Assembly: GCA_037443705.1 (NCBI GenBank)
Contig: JBBINV010000064.1
Span: 1 to 18,381, forward strand
Source: 2-02-FULL-66-14 sp037443705
GTDB lineage: Bacteria > Pseudomonadota > Gammaproteobacteria > Burkholderiales > SG8-39
Length of the DNA: 18,381 nucleotides
Direction of reading: 5' to 3'
Position numbers and translations under genes: made by a program. Positions 1 through 9,759 of this stretch are shown here, in pieces; within the stretch, counting starts at the first letter, position 1, and every line of letters begins with the position of its first letter. Under the pieces are notes generated by a model, which saw nothing but the letters and a program-made list of their open reading frames with translations, had not been told where the DNA came from and searched no databases.

Positions 1-567
1 ATCGTCTGGATCGTCGGCCTCGCCGTACCGGTCACCGCGAGCTACATCATCTGCGCGGTGATCGCGGCGCCGGCCATGATTGCGCTCAAGGTGCCCGAAT
101 TCGCGGCGCACATGTTCATCTTCTACTACGCGGTGCTCTCGGAGGTCTCGCCGCCCACCGCCCTTTCGCCCTTTGCTGCCGCGGCGATCACGGGGGGCGA
201 CCCCTACAAGACGACACTGCAATGCTGGAAGTACACCACGCCGGCGTTCCTCGTGCCCTTCATGTTCGTGCTCGACCCGAGCGGGCAGGGGCTGCTGCTC
301 ACGGGATCCTTCAAGACGCTCGCTGCCGCGGACTGGGGCTCGATCGCGCTCGTCACCTTCACCGCTGCGATCGGGATCCTCGCGCTCGCCGGCGGCTTCC
401 AGGGGTGGCTCTTCCGGCGCACCGCCTGGTACGAGCGCTGGATGCTGATCGTCGCCGGGTTCCTGCTGGTCTATCCGAAAGCCGCGTTCGACGTCGCGGG
501 ATTCGCGCTCGTGGCGGCGGTGATGGCGATGCAATGGTTCCTGAAACCCTCGATACAGACATCCTGA
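1..567 (+). CDS. TRAP transporter fused permease, C-terminal fragment (partial at left edge)
   Basis: This is the 3' end of a gene whose start lies left of the window; 188 residues are visible, ending at TGA 565-567. The protein is almost wholly hydrophobic, with several membrane-spanning stretches. It carries the signature of the large DctM-like (12-TM) domain of TRAP transporters, notably a segment around nt 118-200 reading YYAVLSEVSPPTALSPFAA followed by ITGGDPYKT. The short tail (GWLFRRTAWYERWMLIVAGFLLVYP) is typical of the fused DctQ-DctM permeases that work with TAXI-type binding proteins. TRAP permeases import carboxylates or related anions with a sodium gradient and need a periplasmic binding protein, which is not visible here. 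The end overlaps the next gene by 34 nt, implying one transcript. The fused type is inferred from the C-terminus alone. Confidence 0.85.
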   Translation: MVWIVGLAVPVTASYIICAVIAAPAMIALKVPEFAAHMFIFYYAVLSEVSPPTALSPFAAAAITGGDPYKTTLQCWKYTTPAFLVPFMFVLDPSGQGLLLTGSFKTLAAADWGSIALVTFTAAIGILALAGGFQGWLFRRTAWYERWMLIVAGFLLVYPKAAFDVAGFALVAAVMAMQWFLKPSIQTS

Positions 568-2258
568 TCCTCGGCTCGGGCGGCGCAGGGCTGTTCGCGG
601 CGCTGCACGCCCACCAGGCCGATCCGTCGCTCTCGATCACGGTGGCAGTGAAGGGCCTGCTCGGCAAATGCGGCTGCACGCGCATGGTCCAGGGCGGCTA
701 CAACGTCGCGCTCGCGAAGGGCGACTCGATCGAGCGCCACTTCATGGACACGATCGAGGGTGGCAAGTGGCTGCCGGACCAGGAGCTGGCGTGGAAACTG
801 GTCGTCTTGGCCATTGAAAGGATCAAGGAGCTGGAGAACGAGCTGGGATGCTTCTTCGACCGCAATCCCGACGGCACGGTCCACCAGAAGGCATTCGCGG
901 GCCAGACGTTCGACCGCACGGTGCACAAGGGCGATCTCACCGGCATCGAGATCATCAACCGGCTCGCCGAGCAGGTCTGGGCGCGCGACATCAGGCGTCT
1001 GGAGGAGTTCAGAGCCGTCGAGCTGATCAAGTCGAAGGATGGAAAAAGCCTTGCCGGTGTCCTGTTCATCGACATGCGTACCGGCAACTACGCCTTCGTG
1101 CGTGCCAAGGCGGTGCTGCTCGCCACCGGCGGCGGGCCGACGATGTACAAGTACCACACGCCCTCGGGCGACAAGAGCTGCGACGGGCTCGCCATGGCGC
1201 TGCGCGCGGGGCTTCCCTTGCGGGACCTCGAGATGGTGCAGTTCCACCCTACGGGGTTGCTTGCCGGCCCGCACACGCGCATGACCGGAACCGTGCTCGA
1301 AGAGGGTCTGCGCGGCGCGGGCGGCTATCTGCTGAACGGCGCCAAAGTGCGCTTCATGGCGGCGTACGACCCGCGCCTCGAGCGCGCCACGCGTGACATC
1401 GTCTCGCGCGCGATGTATTCCGAGATGCGCAAGGGCAACGTGACGCCGAACGGCGGCCTTTACATCGCCATGGGCCACCTCGGACCGGACAACGTGCGCA
1501 GGCAGTTCAAGGGCATGGTCGAGCGCTGCGCCGATTGCGGCTTCGATCTCGCGGGCGGGCTCGTGGAGGTCGTGCCCACCGCTCATTACATGATGGGAGG
1601 CGTCGAGTTCGCGCCGGATTGTACCACCGAGCTGCCGGGCCTGTTCGTTGCGGGCGAGGACGCCGGCGGCGTGCACGGCGCCAACCGACTCGGCGGCAAC
1701 GGAGTGGCGAACTCGACCGTTTACGGCGGCGTGGCCGGCGAATCGATGGCAGGATGGGTGCGGAAAGAGGCAGGCTTCGAGGAACCCGATACCAGCCAGA
1801 TCGACGAAGCCATTCACCGATGTGAACCCCGCATCGGCGGCCGTCACGGCTTGCTCGAGCCGATGCGCGAGCGGCTCTACGACCTGATGTGGAACAGGGT
1901 CGGCATCATCCGCGACGCTGCGGGCCTTGCTTCGGCCCTTGATGAGCTTCAAGCCATCGAGGCCGAGCTGCGGCACCACACGCTCGCCGACGCGAACCGC
2001 GCGTTCAATCTTTCGTGGCACGACTGGCTGAATCTGCGTAGTCTCGTGCAGGTGAGCCTTGCGATCGCGCGCGCCGCCGCGGCGCGCACCGACTCGCGCG
2101 GCGCGCATTTCCGCGAGGACTTCCCGGAGACCGGGCCGCTCGAGCAATCGGCGTTCACGAGCATCCGCATGAAGCGGGGCGAATTCGAGGTCTCGATGAA
2201 GCCGGTTGCGTTCACGCGCGTGAAGCCGGGCCAGTCGCTCCTCAAGGACGTCGCGTGA
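534..2258 (+). CDS. FAD-dependent fumarate reductase/succinate dehydrogenase-like flavoprotein
   Basis: The 574-residue protein has an N-terminal dinucleotide-binding motif (GSGGAGL, residues 14-20), FPTG-type substrate motif HPTG (H238), RDIVSR (R287), PTAHYMMGGV (H351), NRLGGN (R385) and a C-terminal DSRGAHFREDFP segment, all characteristic of the SdhA/FrdA/L-aspartate oxidase superfamily. The ATG at 534 was chosen because it places the FAD motif about 13 residues from the N-terminus; the open frame extends further upstream but only across the TRAP gene. Two positions differ from true succinate dehydrogenases. The FAD-linking His (RSHTxxAQGG) is Cys48 here, so FAD is probably non-covalent. 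The T-E of TEGxRGEGG is E-E (E256-E257), with RGAGG following. No iron-sulphur or membrane-anchor subunit is adjacent. It probably oxidises or reduces a carboxylate brought in by the upstream TRAP system; the substrate is unknown. Confidence 0.88.
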   Translation: MVPETLDTDILILGSGGAGLFAALHAHQADPSLSITVAVKGLLGKCGCTRMVQGGYNVALAKGDSIERHFMDTIEGGKWLPDQELAWKLVVLAIERIKELENELGCFFDRNPDGTVHQKAFAGQTFDRTVHKGDLTGIEIINRLAEQVWARDIRRLEEFRAVELIKSKDGKSLAGVLFIDMRTGNYAFVRAKAVLLATGGGPTMYKYHTPSGDKSCDGLAMALRAGLPLRDLEMVQFHPTGLLAGPHTRMTGTVLEEGLRGAGGYLLNGAKVRFMAAYDPRLERATRDIVSRAMYSEMRKGNVTPNGGLYIAMGHLGPDNVRRQFKGMVERCADCGFDLAGGLVEVVPTAHYMMGGVEFAPDCTTELPGLFVAGEDAGGVHGANRLGGNGVANSTVYGGVAGESMAGWVRKEAGFEEPDTSQIDEAIHRCEPRIGGRHGLLEPMRERLYDLMWNRVGIIRDAAGLASALDELQAIEAELRHHTLADANRAFNLSWHDWLNLRSLVQVSLAIARAAAARTDSRGAHFREDFPETGPLEQSAFTSIRMKRGEFEVSMKPVAFTRVKPGQSLLKDVA

Positions 2259-3223
2259 AAGCCTGGTACCTCCAGCCGCGTGAAAGCGAGATCGCGCTCG
2301 AGCTGCGCGAGGCACCGCCTCCGGAGCCCGGCGCGGGACAGGTGCGGATACGCGTTCGCGCCGCGAGCCTGAACCGCGGCGAGTTCATCGCGGGCCACGG
2401 GCTCGCCAGGCCGGGCGCGAAGCCGGCGGGAAGCGAAGGCGCGGGGGAGATCGAGCGGATCGGTCCGGAAGTCTCCGGATGGAAGCCCGGCGACCGCGTC
2501 ATGGGCCGCTGCCCCGGCGCGTTCGCCGAGTACGGCCTGATCGACGCGCGCGAGGCGATGGCCGTGCCGCCAAACCTCTCGTGGGAAGAAGCGGCGTCCG
2601 TGCCGCTCGCGTTCCTTGTGGTCTACGACATGCTCGTGGCGCAGGGTGCGCTCAAGGCGGGCGAGTGGGTGCTCGTCACAGGCGTGTCCTCGGGCGTGGG
2701 CGTCGCGGCGCTGCAGGCGGCGAAGGCGCTCGGCGCGAAGGTGATCGGCACGTCGGGGTCGAAGGAAAAGCTGGAGCGGTTGAAGCGGTTGGGGCTCGAC
2801 GTTGCGATTGAGACCCGAAAAGGCGACTTCCACGATTCCGTAATGCACGCCACGAACGGAAAAGGCGCGAGCCTGGCGGTCAACACGGTCGGCGGCTCGA
2901 TGTTCGCCGAGTGCGTGCGCTCGCTCGGCTTCGAGGGGCGCCTGGCGATCGTGGGCTACGTAGACGGTGTTCTATCGGGCGAAATCGATCTCGACGCGGT
3001 TCATTCCAGGCGCCTGCGCATCTTCGGCGTTTCGAACAAGCTGCGCAATGCCGGGCAGCGCGCGGCGACCGTGCGCGGATTCGCCGCCGATCTGCTGCCC
3101 TTCTTCGCGAGCGGGCAAATCCGCCCGCTGATCGACCACACTCATGAATTCGCCGATCTTCCCGCGGCGAAGGCGCGCATGGAAGCGAACGCCCACGCCG
3201 GAAAGATCGTGCTGCGCATCTAG
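2255..3223 (+). CDS. MDR-family NAD(P)H:quinone oxidoreductase-like / zinc-independent alcohol dehydrogenase-like protein
   Basis: A 322-residue medium-chain dehydrogenase/reductase. The N-terminal GroES-like part has the typical core PAGSEGAGEIERIGPEVSGWKPGDRV (about residues 57-82). The Rossmann part begins at GVSSGVGVAALQAAK (143-157), a variant of the GAxGGVG NADPH loop of quinone oxidoreductases, and the C-terminus ends in AGKIVLRI as is usual for the family. I see no cysteine-rich structural zinc lobe, which favours the quinone-oxidoreductase/enoyl-reductase branch over zinc alcohol dehydrogenases. The GTG start at 2255 overlaps the TGA of the flavoprotein gene (GTGA), so translation is probably coupled. 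The gene ends tail to tail with the minus-strand binding-protein gene, the two stops sharing one CTAG. The exact substrate cannot be assigned. Confidence 0.87.
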   Translation: MKAWYLQPRESEIALELREAPPPEPGAGQVRIRVRAASLNRGEFIAGHGLARPGAKPAGSEGAGEIERIGPEVSGWKPGDRVMGRCPGAFAEYGLIDAREAMAVPPNLSWEEAASVPLAFLVVYDMLVAQGALKAGEWVLVTGVSSGVGVAALQAAKALGAKVIGTSGSKEKLERLKRLGLDVAIETRKGDFHDSVMHATNGKGASLAVNTVGGSMFAECVRSLGFEGRLAIVGYVDGVLSGEIDLDAVHSRRLRIFGVSNKLRNAGQRAATVRGFAADLLPFFASGQIRPLIDHTHEFADLPAAKARMEANAHAGKIVLRI

Positions 3224-4179
3224 TTGGCCCTGATGCCGGCTTCCTTCACGACGCGCCCCCAGGTCTGATATTCGCGCTCGATGGTGCGCCCGAGCTCCTC
3301 GGGGCTCGAGGGCCTGGGCTCGAGGCCCTGCTTCGCGAGCAGCTCCTTCACGTCCGGCGCGCCGAGCGCTTTCACGATCTCGCGGTTCAGGCGCTCGATG
3401 ATTTCGCGCGGCGTCTTCGCCGGCGCGACGTACGCATACCAGTTCGTCGCCTCGTAACCCGCGTAGCCCGCCTCGGCGACGGTAGGCACGTCGGCCATGA
3501 ACGGGTCGCGCGAGGGACCCGTGGTGGCGATGGCGCGCGCCTTGCCGGCCTTGATGTGCTGGCCCGCGGACACGGGGGTGAGGAACCCGGCCGAAACCTG
3601 TCCCCCGAGCAGTCCCTGCACCGCCGGGCCGCCGCCCTTGTAGGGCACGTGGACGATGTCGATCTTCGCCATGATGCGAAGCAGCTCCCCCGCGAGATGC
3701 CCCGCGCCGCCGATTCCGGAGGAACCGTAGGTGAGGGTGCCGGGCTTTTCCCTTGCGAGCTTCACGAACTCCGCGAGCGATTGCGCCGGCACCGAGGGGT
3801 GCACCACGAGGACATTGGAGAACACCACCGCCATCGTGATCGGCGCGAGGTCCCTGAGCGGATCGTAGGGAAGCTTCGCGACGAGGTGCGGCGCGACCGT
3901 GAGCGAGCCCACGTTGCCCAGCAGAATCGTGTGCCCGTCCGGCGCGCTCTTGGCGACATGATCGGTAGCGATGTTGCCGCCCGCGCCGGCCTTGTTCTCG
4001 ACCACGACCTGCTGTCCGAGCCCCTCGGAGACAGACTTGGCGAGGATGCGCGCCACCGTGTCGGTGCCGCCGCCCGGCGCGAAGCCGACCACCATCGTGA
4101 CCGGCCGACTGGGGTAAGCGGACTGCGCGAGCGACGGGCCCGCCGCGAGCAATGCAATCAGAAAGACCGCGACTCTCAT
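3220..4179 (-). CDS. Bug/TctC-family tripartite tricarboxylate transporter substrate-binding protein
   Basis: A 319-residue protein with a clear Sec signal peptide (basic MR, hydrophobic core, cleavage probably after SLA at residue 18). The mature part opens with YPSRPVTMVVGFAPGGGTDTVARILA, the hallmark of the Bug/TctC family, and continues with AGAGGNIATDHVAKSAPDGHTIL, a YGSSGIGGAGHLAGEL ligand-loop segment, VPYKGGGPAVQGLLGGQV and VPTVAEAGYAGYE. These periplasmic proteins bind small carboxylates through main-chain contacts in the two conserved loops. Many are orphans, without the TctA/TctB membrane partners; none are seen here. The start codon lies 1 nt beyond the stop of the upstream CoA-transferase gene, so the two form an operon. 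This suggests that the ligand is activated to a CoA thioester by its neighbour. Confidence 0.93.
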   Translation of the reverse strand: MRVAVFLIALLAAGPSLAQSAYPSRPVTMVVGFAPGGGTDTVARILAKSVSEGLGQQVVVENKAGAGGNIATDHVAKSAPDGHTILLGNVGSLTVAPHLVAKLPYDPLRDLAPITMAVVFSNVLVVHPSVPAQSLAEFVKLAREKPGTLTYGSSGIGGAGHLAGELLRIMAKIDIVHVPYKGGGPAVQGLLGGQVSAGFLTPVSAGQHIKAGKARAIATTGPSRDPFMADVPTVAEAGYAGYEATNWYAYVAPAKTPREIIERLNREIVKALGAPDVKELLAKQGLEPRPSSPEELGRTIEREYQTWGRVVKEAGIRAN

Positions 4180-4180
4180 G

Positions 4181-5374
4181 TCAGATCACCCTCCCTTTGC
4201 GAAATTCGGCGATCTCGGCGGCGCCGTAACCGAGCTCCGCGAGCACCTCGTCCGTGTGCTGCCCGATCTCCGGCGTCGGCGTTGCCACCGCCGCGGGCGT
4301 GCGCGAGAGCTTGACCGGCTGGTTGAGGATGCGGATGCGGCCGAGTTTCGGATGCTCCACCTCGGCGGCGGCCTTGACGTGCCGCACCTGCGGATCGGCG
4401 AAGACCTCGTTCATCGCGTAGATCGGCCCGCAGGGCACGCCGGCATCGTTCAGTGCTTCGATCCATTCGGCACTCTTTCGCGTCCGAAATGCGGAGTTCA
4501 ATTCGTCGTTCAACGACGCCCGATTGTCCGCGCGGTTCTGCTGCCCCTTGAACTCCGGCCGCGCGAGTAGGTCCTCGCGCCCTATGGCCTTGCACAGCCG
4601 CTGCCACATGCCGTCGCCCGAGGCCGCGACGTTGATGTGGCCGTCGGCCGTGCGGTACGCCGAGGTCGGCATGCTGGTCGGGTGGTCGTTCCCGACCTGC
4701 GGCGGCACCTCGCCCTTCATCAGATAGCGCGCGGCCTGGAAATCGAGCAGCGTGAGCCCGGCCTGGAGGAGCGAGGACTGCACCCACTGGCCCTCGCCCG
4801 AGACCTCGCGCTCGAGAAGCGCGGTCAGCACGCCGAGCGCCGCGAGCAGCCCCGCGGTGACATCCGCAACCGCGGCTCCTGCGCGCACGGGGCCCTGGCC
4901 GGGAATCCCGGTCACCGACATGAGGCCGCTCATTCCCTGCGCGATCTGGTCGAAACCGGGGCGCGCCGCGTAGGGGCCGTCCTGCCCGAAGCCCGACACG
5001 CTCGCGAGGATGATGCGGCGATTGATCGTCTTCAGCGACTCGTAGTCGATTCCGAGGCGGTATTTCACGTCCGGGCGGTAGTTCTCGACCACCACGTCGG
5101 CGCTCCTCACCAGGCGCGCGAGGATCTCGCGCGCCGCGCTCGCCTTCAGGTTGAGCGTGATCGAGCGCTTGTTGCGGTGCAGGTTCTGCATGTCGGGGCC
5201 GTCGCGCGGCCCGCCCATGTTCTCGTTGGGGTCGACCCCGGGCGGCGACTCGATCTTGATCACGTCGGCGCCGAAGTCGGAGAGCTGGCGCACGCAGCTC
5301 GGGCCTGCGCGCACGCGCGAAAAATCGAGCACGCGAAAGCGCGCGAGGGCGGCGGAAGCGCAAATGCGGGGCAT
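4181..5374 (-). CDS. Class III CoA-transferase (CaiB/BaiF family)
   Basis: A 397-residue protein. Family signatures in order are RVLDFSRVRAGPSCVRQLSDFGADVIKIE (about 14-42), NKRSITLNLK (68-77), a SVSGFGQDGPYAARPGFDQIAQGMSGLMSVTG block (about 125-156) and AVADVTAGLLAALGVLTALLERE. Asp171 in the last block sits where the acyl-carrying aspartate of formyl-CoA transferase lies. Such enzymes move CoA between carboxylic acids in the cytoplasm. The ATG at 5374 gives the usual 10-15 residues before RVLDF; an alternative ATG at 5440 would add 22 atypical residues and overlap the divergent gene start, so I reject it. It is first in a two-gene operon with the Bug protein (1-nt gap). The specific acid substrate is unknown. 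Confidence 0.92.
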   Translation of the reverse strand: MPRICASAALARFRVLDFSRVRAGPSCVRQLSDFGADVIKIESPPGVDPNENMGGPRDGPDMQNLHRNKRSITLNLKASAAREILARLVRSADVVVENYRPDVKYRLGIDYESLKTINRRIILASVSGFGQDGPYAARPGFDQIAQGMSGLMSVTGIPGQGPVRAGAAVADVTAGLLAALGVLTALLEREVSGEGQWVQSSLLQAGLTLLDFQAARYLMKGEVPPQVGNDHPTSMPTSAYRTADGHINVAASGDGMWQRLCKAIGREDLLARPEFKGQQNRADNRASLNDELNSAFRTRKSAEWIEALNDAGVPCGPIYAMNEVFADPQVRHVKAAAEVEHPKLGRIRILNQPVKLSRTPAAVATPTPEIGQHTDEVLAELGYGAAEIAEFRKGRVI

Positions 5375-5403
5375 CGGTCGGTTCCGGTTCGCAGGAAGCG
5401 AGC

Positions 5404-5430
5404 CGGGATTATCCCGCGTCTGGCTACAAT
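5404..5430 (+). promoter_or_regulatory. Candidate promoter/operator between CoA-transferase and molybdo-enzyme genes
   Basis: The 64-bp divergent spacer contains a TACAAT hexamer (5425-5430) only 8 nt before the plus-strand ATG (5439). An inverted repeat CGGGAT-T-ATCCCG lies at 5404-5416, where a -35 element would be expected. On the minus strand the same repeat contains GATAAT, which could serve the CoA-transferase gene. No good TTGACA-like -35 is present for either direction, so an activator may be needed. This is pattern recognition only. Confidence 0.35.
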
Positions 5431-5438
5431 GCGCGCGC

Positions 5439-7724
<2,286 letters not shown>

Positions 7725-7757
7725 CAGTCGTCCCGCGGAAGCGGAGACCCGGCATTG

Positions 7758-7778
7758 TTCCCGATCGGGAAGTTTTTT
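7758..7778 (+). terminator. Candidate intrinsic terminator after the molybdo-enzyme gene
   Basis: A perfect 14-bp palindrome TTCCCGATCGGGAA (7758-7771) is followed by G and six T residues (7773-7778), 33 nt after the stop codon. The stem is short (5 bp with a GATC loop, or 6 bp with a tighter one), so termination may be modest. It is the only hairpin plus T-run in this 106-bp intergenic stretch. Confidence 0.5.
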
Positions 7779-7830
7779 CCGGGGCAACGCGGAGGCGTGA
7801 GTCAAGGCTCATGGGGGGAGTACGGCGGCC

Positions 7831-8115
7831 ATGGAATTCATCCGCATCACCGTCGACTCCGCCCCGATGGGCGGAGTGCCCTGCGTCGGGAGCTTTCGCA
7901 TTCCCGTGGCCACGCTGGCCGGGGTGGTCGCCGACGGCATGACCGAGGCGGAGATCCTGAAGGCCCATCCCGATCTCGCCGCGGCCGATGTGGCGAAAGG
8001 GCTGCGGCGCTCGGGCCACGACGCCGCGCATAGACCTGAGGCTGATCAACCCACGTGCCTGCGGAAGAATTCGAGCGTGCGGCTGCGCGCGAGCTTCGCC
8101 GCCGCGGCGTCGTAG
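7831..8115 (+). CDS. DUF433-domain (antitoxin-like) small protein, orphan with atypical tail
   Basis: A 94-residue reading frame with a strong ribosome-binding site (GGGGGGAG, 7813-7820). Residues about 4-58 match the DUF433 pattern: RITVDSAPMGGVPCVGSFRIPVATLAGVVADGMTEAEILKAHPDL. DUF433 is a small winged-helix-like domain usually encoded just before a DUF5615 PIN-like toxin as a type II toxin-antitoxin pair. No toxin gene follows. After the domain the tail (GLRRSGHDAAHRPEAD...) does not look like a normal DUF433 end, and the frame runs 70 nt into the opposite-strand hydrolase gene. The last ~30 residues are therefore suspect, and the gene may be a decayed remnant. Function in this cell is unknown; DNA binding is inferred from the family only. 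Confidence 0.65.
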   Translation: MEFIRITVDSAPMGGVPCVGSFRIPVATLAGVVADGMTEAEILKAHPDLAAADVAKGLRRSGHDAAHRPEADQPTCLRKNSSVRLRASFAAAAS

Positions 8116-8714
8116 GAGCCGCGCTGGTCGCAGTTGAAGCCGTGGTCGGCAGCGTAGATGTGCACGGTATGCTGCGGGTGCGCGGCGGCGAGCTTTTTCA
8201 CGCCTTCGAGCGGGATGTGCTGGTCGCGCTCGCCGAAGTGCGCCATCACCGGGCAGCGCGGCGTGATCGCGATGTGATCGGGCATGCCGCCGCCATAGTA
8301 CGGCACCGCGCACGCGAGGCCCGGGACGTTCGCCGAGGCGAGCCAGGCGATCAGCCCGCCCCAGCAGTAGCCCACGATCCCGACCTTGCCTGTGTTTGCA
8401 GCGAGTTTCACCGCGGCCTGCACGTCTTTCAAGGCCATTTCTGCAGAGACTTTCGCGCGTATCTCGCGCCCGCGCGCGATGTCCTCGGGCGAATATCCGA
8501 TCTCCACATTCCTTTCCACGCGATCGAACAGTGCCGGCGCGATCGCCGCATAGCCGTCCGCGGCGTAGCCGTCGGCGACCGAGCGGATGTGGCTGTTGAC
8601 GCCGAAGATCTCCTGGATCACAACGATCGCGCCGCGCGGCTTGCCCGCGGGATCGGCGCGGTAGGCGGCGAGCTCGTGGCCGTCGGCCGCCTTCAGTCGG
8701 ATGACGCTCCCCAT
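8046..8714 (-). CDS. Dienelactone hydrolase family protein (alpha/beta hydrolase)
   Basis: A 222-residue cytoplasmic alpha/beta hydrolase. Visible landmarks are QEIFGVN (E35), the nucleophile motif GYCWGG (C117), GERDQHIP (D164) and ADHGF (H191). Together these give the Cys-Asp-His triad and the activating glutamate of carboxymethylenebutenolidase-type enzymes, and the length is right for the family. Such enzymes open dienelactones in chlorocatechol breakdown, but many members act on other esters or lactones, so the substrate is open. A very good Shine-Dalgarno (GAGGAGG on the minus strand, complement of 8721-8727) precedes the ATG at 8714. It is divergent from the LDH2-type oxidoreductase across 32 bp, and its 3' end overlaps the tail of the DUF433 frame. 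Confidence 0.92.
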   Translation of the reverse strand: MGSVIRLKAADGHELAAYRADPAGKPRGAIVVIQEIFGVNSHIRSVADGYAADGYAAIAPALFDRVERNVEIGYSPEDIARGREIRAKVSAEMALKDVQAAVKLAANTGKVGIVGYCWGGLIAWLASANVPGLACAVPYYGGGMPDHIAITPRCPVMAHFGERDQHIPLEGVKKLAAAHPQHTVHIYAADHGFNCDQRGSYDAAAAKLARSRTLEFFRRHVG

Positions 8715-8733
8715 GGGGATTCCTCCTCGAAGT

Positions 8734-8749
8734 TAGAATCGCCATTATG
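8734..8749 (+). promoter_or_regulatory. Candidate divergent promoter, hydrolase / LDH2-type oxidoreductase
   Basis: On the plus strand TAGAAT (8734-8739) lies 7 nt before the ATG at 8747, which would give an almost leaderless mRNA. On the minus strand CATAAT (complement of 8744-8749, overlapping that start codon) would give the hydrolase a leader of about 23 nt that includes its GAGGAGG site. No clear -35 boxes were seen for either direction. Confidence 0.35.
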
Positions 8750-9751
8750 AAGAAGAACGCCGAAGCGCTGTTCGCGCTCGCTCGTGACGCGCTGCAACGT
8801 GCGGGTGCGCACAAGGGGATGGCCGAAGCGGCGGCGCGGCACCTCGTGGCCGCCGAGGAGCAGGGGCTGCCCACGCACGGCATGTCGCGCGTGCCGTTCT
8901 ACTGCTCGATGCTGCGAAACGGGCGCGCGGACGGCGCCGCGCGCCCCGGGCTGAAAGCCGAGCGCGGCGCCGTGTGCCTCATCGACAACGCCGATGGCCT
9001 GCCCTACGAGTCCTGCGCCTGGGCGATCGAGGAAGCGATCGCGCGCGCGCGCCGCAACGGCGTCGCGTTCGCGGGCGTGACCAACAGTGCGCATGCAGGC
9101 GTTCTAGGAATTCATCTTCAGCCCGTCGCCGCAGCCGGAATGGCCGGCGTGGCGTTCACCAATTCGCCCGCCGCGATCCCGGCCTGGGGCGGGAAGCGCG
9201 CCCTGTTTGGCACCAATCCCGTGGCGTTCGCCTTTCCCCGGTGCGATGCCGAACCGATCGTGATCGACCTCGCGCTCACGACCGTGGTGCGCGGGGAGAT
9301 CATGCTCGCGATGCAGAGGGGCGAGCGCATCCCCGAGGGCTGGGCGCTCGGCCGCGACGGCCGGCCGACGACCGAGCCGAAGGAGGCCATCGAGCATGGC
9401 AGCCTCTTGCCGATCGGCGGCGCCAAGGGAGCGATGCTCGCGCTCGCCTTCGAGCTGGTGTGCGCCGCGCTCACGGGCTCGGCGATCGGGCCCGAGGCCG
9501 ATTCGTTCTTCTCGGAGAATGGCAATCGCCCGCGCATCGGCCAGGCATTCCTCGCGATCGACCCCGGTGCGCTCGCCGGGCACCCGCGATACTTCGAGCG
9601 CGTGGAGACGGTGGTCGCGGCGATGCTCGCCGGAGAGGGCGTGCGGCTGCCGGGATCGAGGCGCCAGGATGCCGCGAGACGCTCGAGGAAGGAAGGCATC
9701 GAAGTTCCCGATGCGCTCCTCGCGAGAATCGAAAAACTGGGGTCGGAGTAG
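8747..9751 (+). CDS. LDH2/YlbC-family NAD(P)-dependent oxidoreductase (malate/lactate/sulfolactate dehydrogenase-like)
   Basis: A 334-residue protein of the Ldh/YlbC type, structurally unrelated to classical lactate dehydrogenases. Diagnostic segments are EEQGLPTHGMSRVP (H44), VTNSAHAGVLG (H116, the family's SxHxG region), WGGKRALFGTNPVAFAFP and IGGAKGAMLALAFELV. Members reduce or oxidise 2-oxo/2-hydroxy acids (malate, lactate, sulfolactate, ureidoglycolate) or cyclic imines with NAD(P). The sequence does not decide among these. The ATG at 8747 comes 7 nt after a TAGAAT hexamer, with no Shine-Dalgarno between. The stop is 8 nt before the recombinase gene, so it may lie in one transcript with xerD and ybaK, although functionally it fits the catabolic genes to its left. 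Confidence 0.9.
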   Translation: MKKNAEALFALARDALQRAGAHKGMAEAAARHLVAAEEQGLPTHGMSRVPFYCSMLRNGRADGAARPGLKAERGAVCLIDNADGLPYESCAWAIEEAIARARRNGVAFAGVTNSAHAGVLGIHLQPVAAAGMAGVAFTNSPAAIPAWGGKRALFGTNPVAFAFPRCDAEPIVIDLALTTVVRGEIMLAMQRGERIPEGWALGRDGRPTTEPKEAIEHGSLLPIGGAKGAMLALAFELVCAALTGSAIGPEADSFFSENGNRPRIGQAFLAIDPGALAGHPRYFERVETVVAAMLAGEGVRLPGSRRQDAARRSRKEGIEVPDALLARIEKLGSE

Positions 9752-9759
9752 ATCTCCCG

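Noticed and set aside
534..2258. Succinate dehydrogenase SdhA
   Set aside because: The covalent-FAD histidine and the TEG threonine are replaced and no sdhB/C/D genes adjoin it.
471..2315. Long minus-strand open frame (614 codons) opposite the flavoprotein gene
   Set aside because: Arg/Ala/His-rich, no family motifs, and the plus strand encodes a clear flavoprotein. Such antisense frames are normal in GC-rich codon usage.
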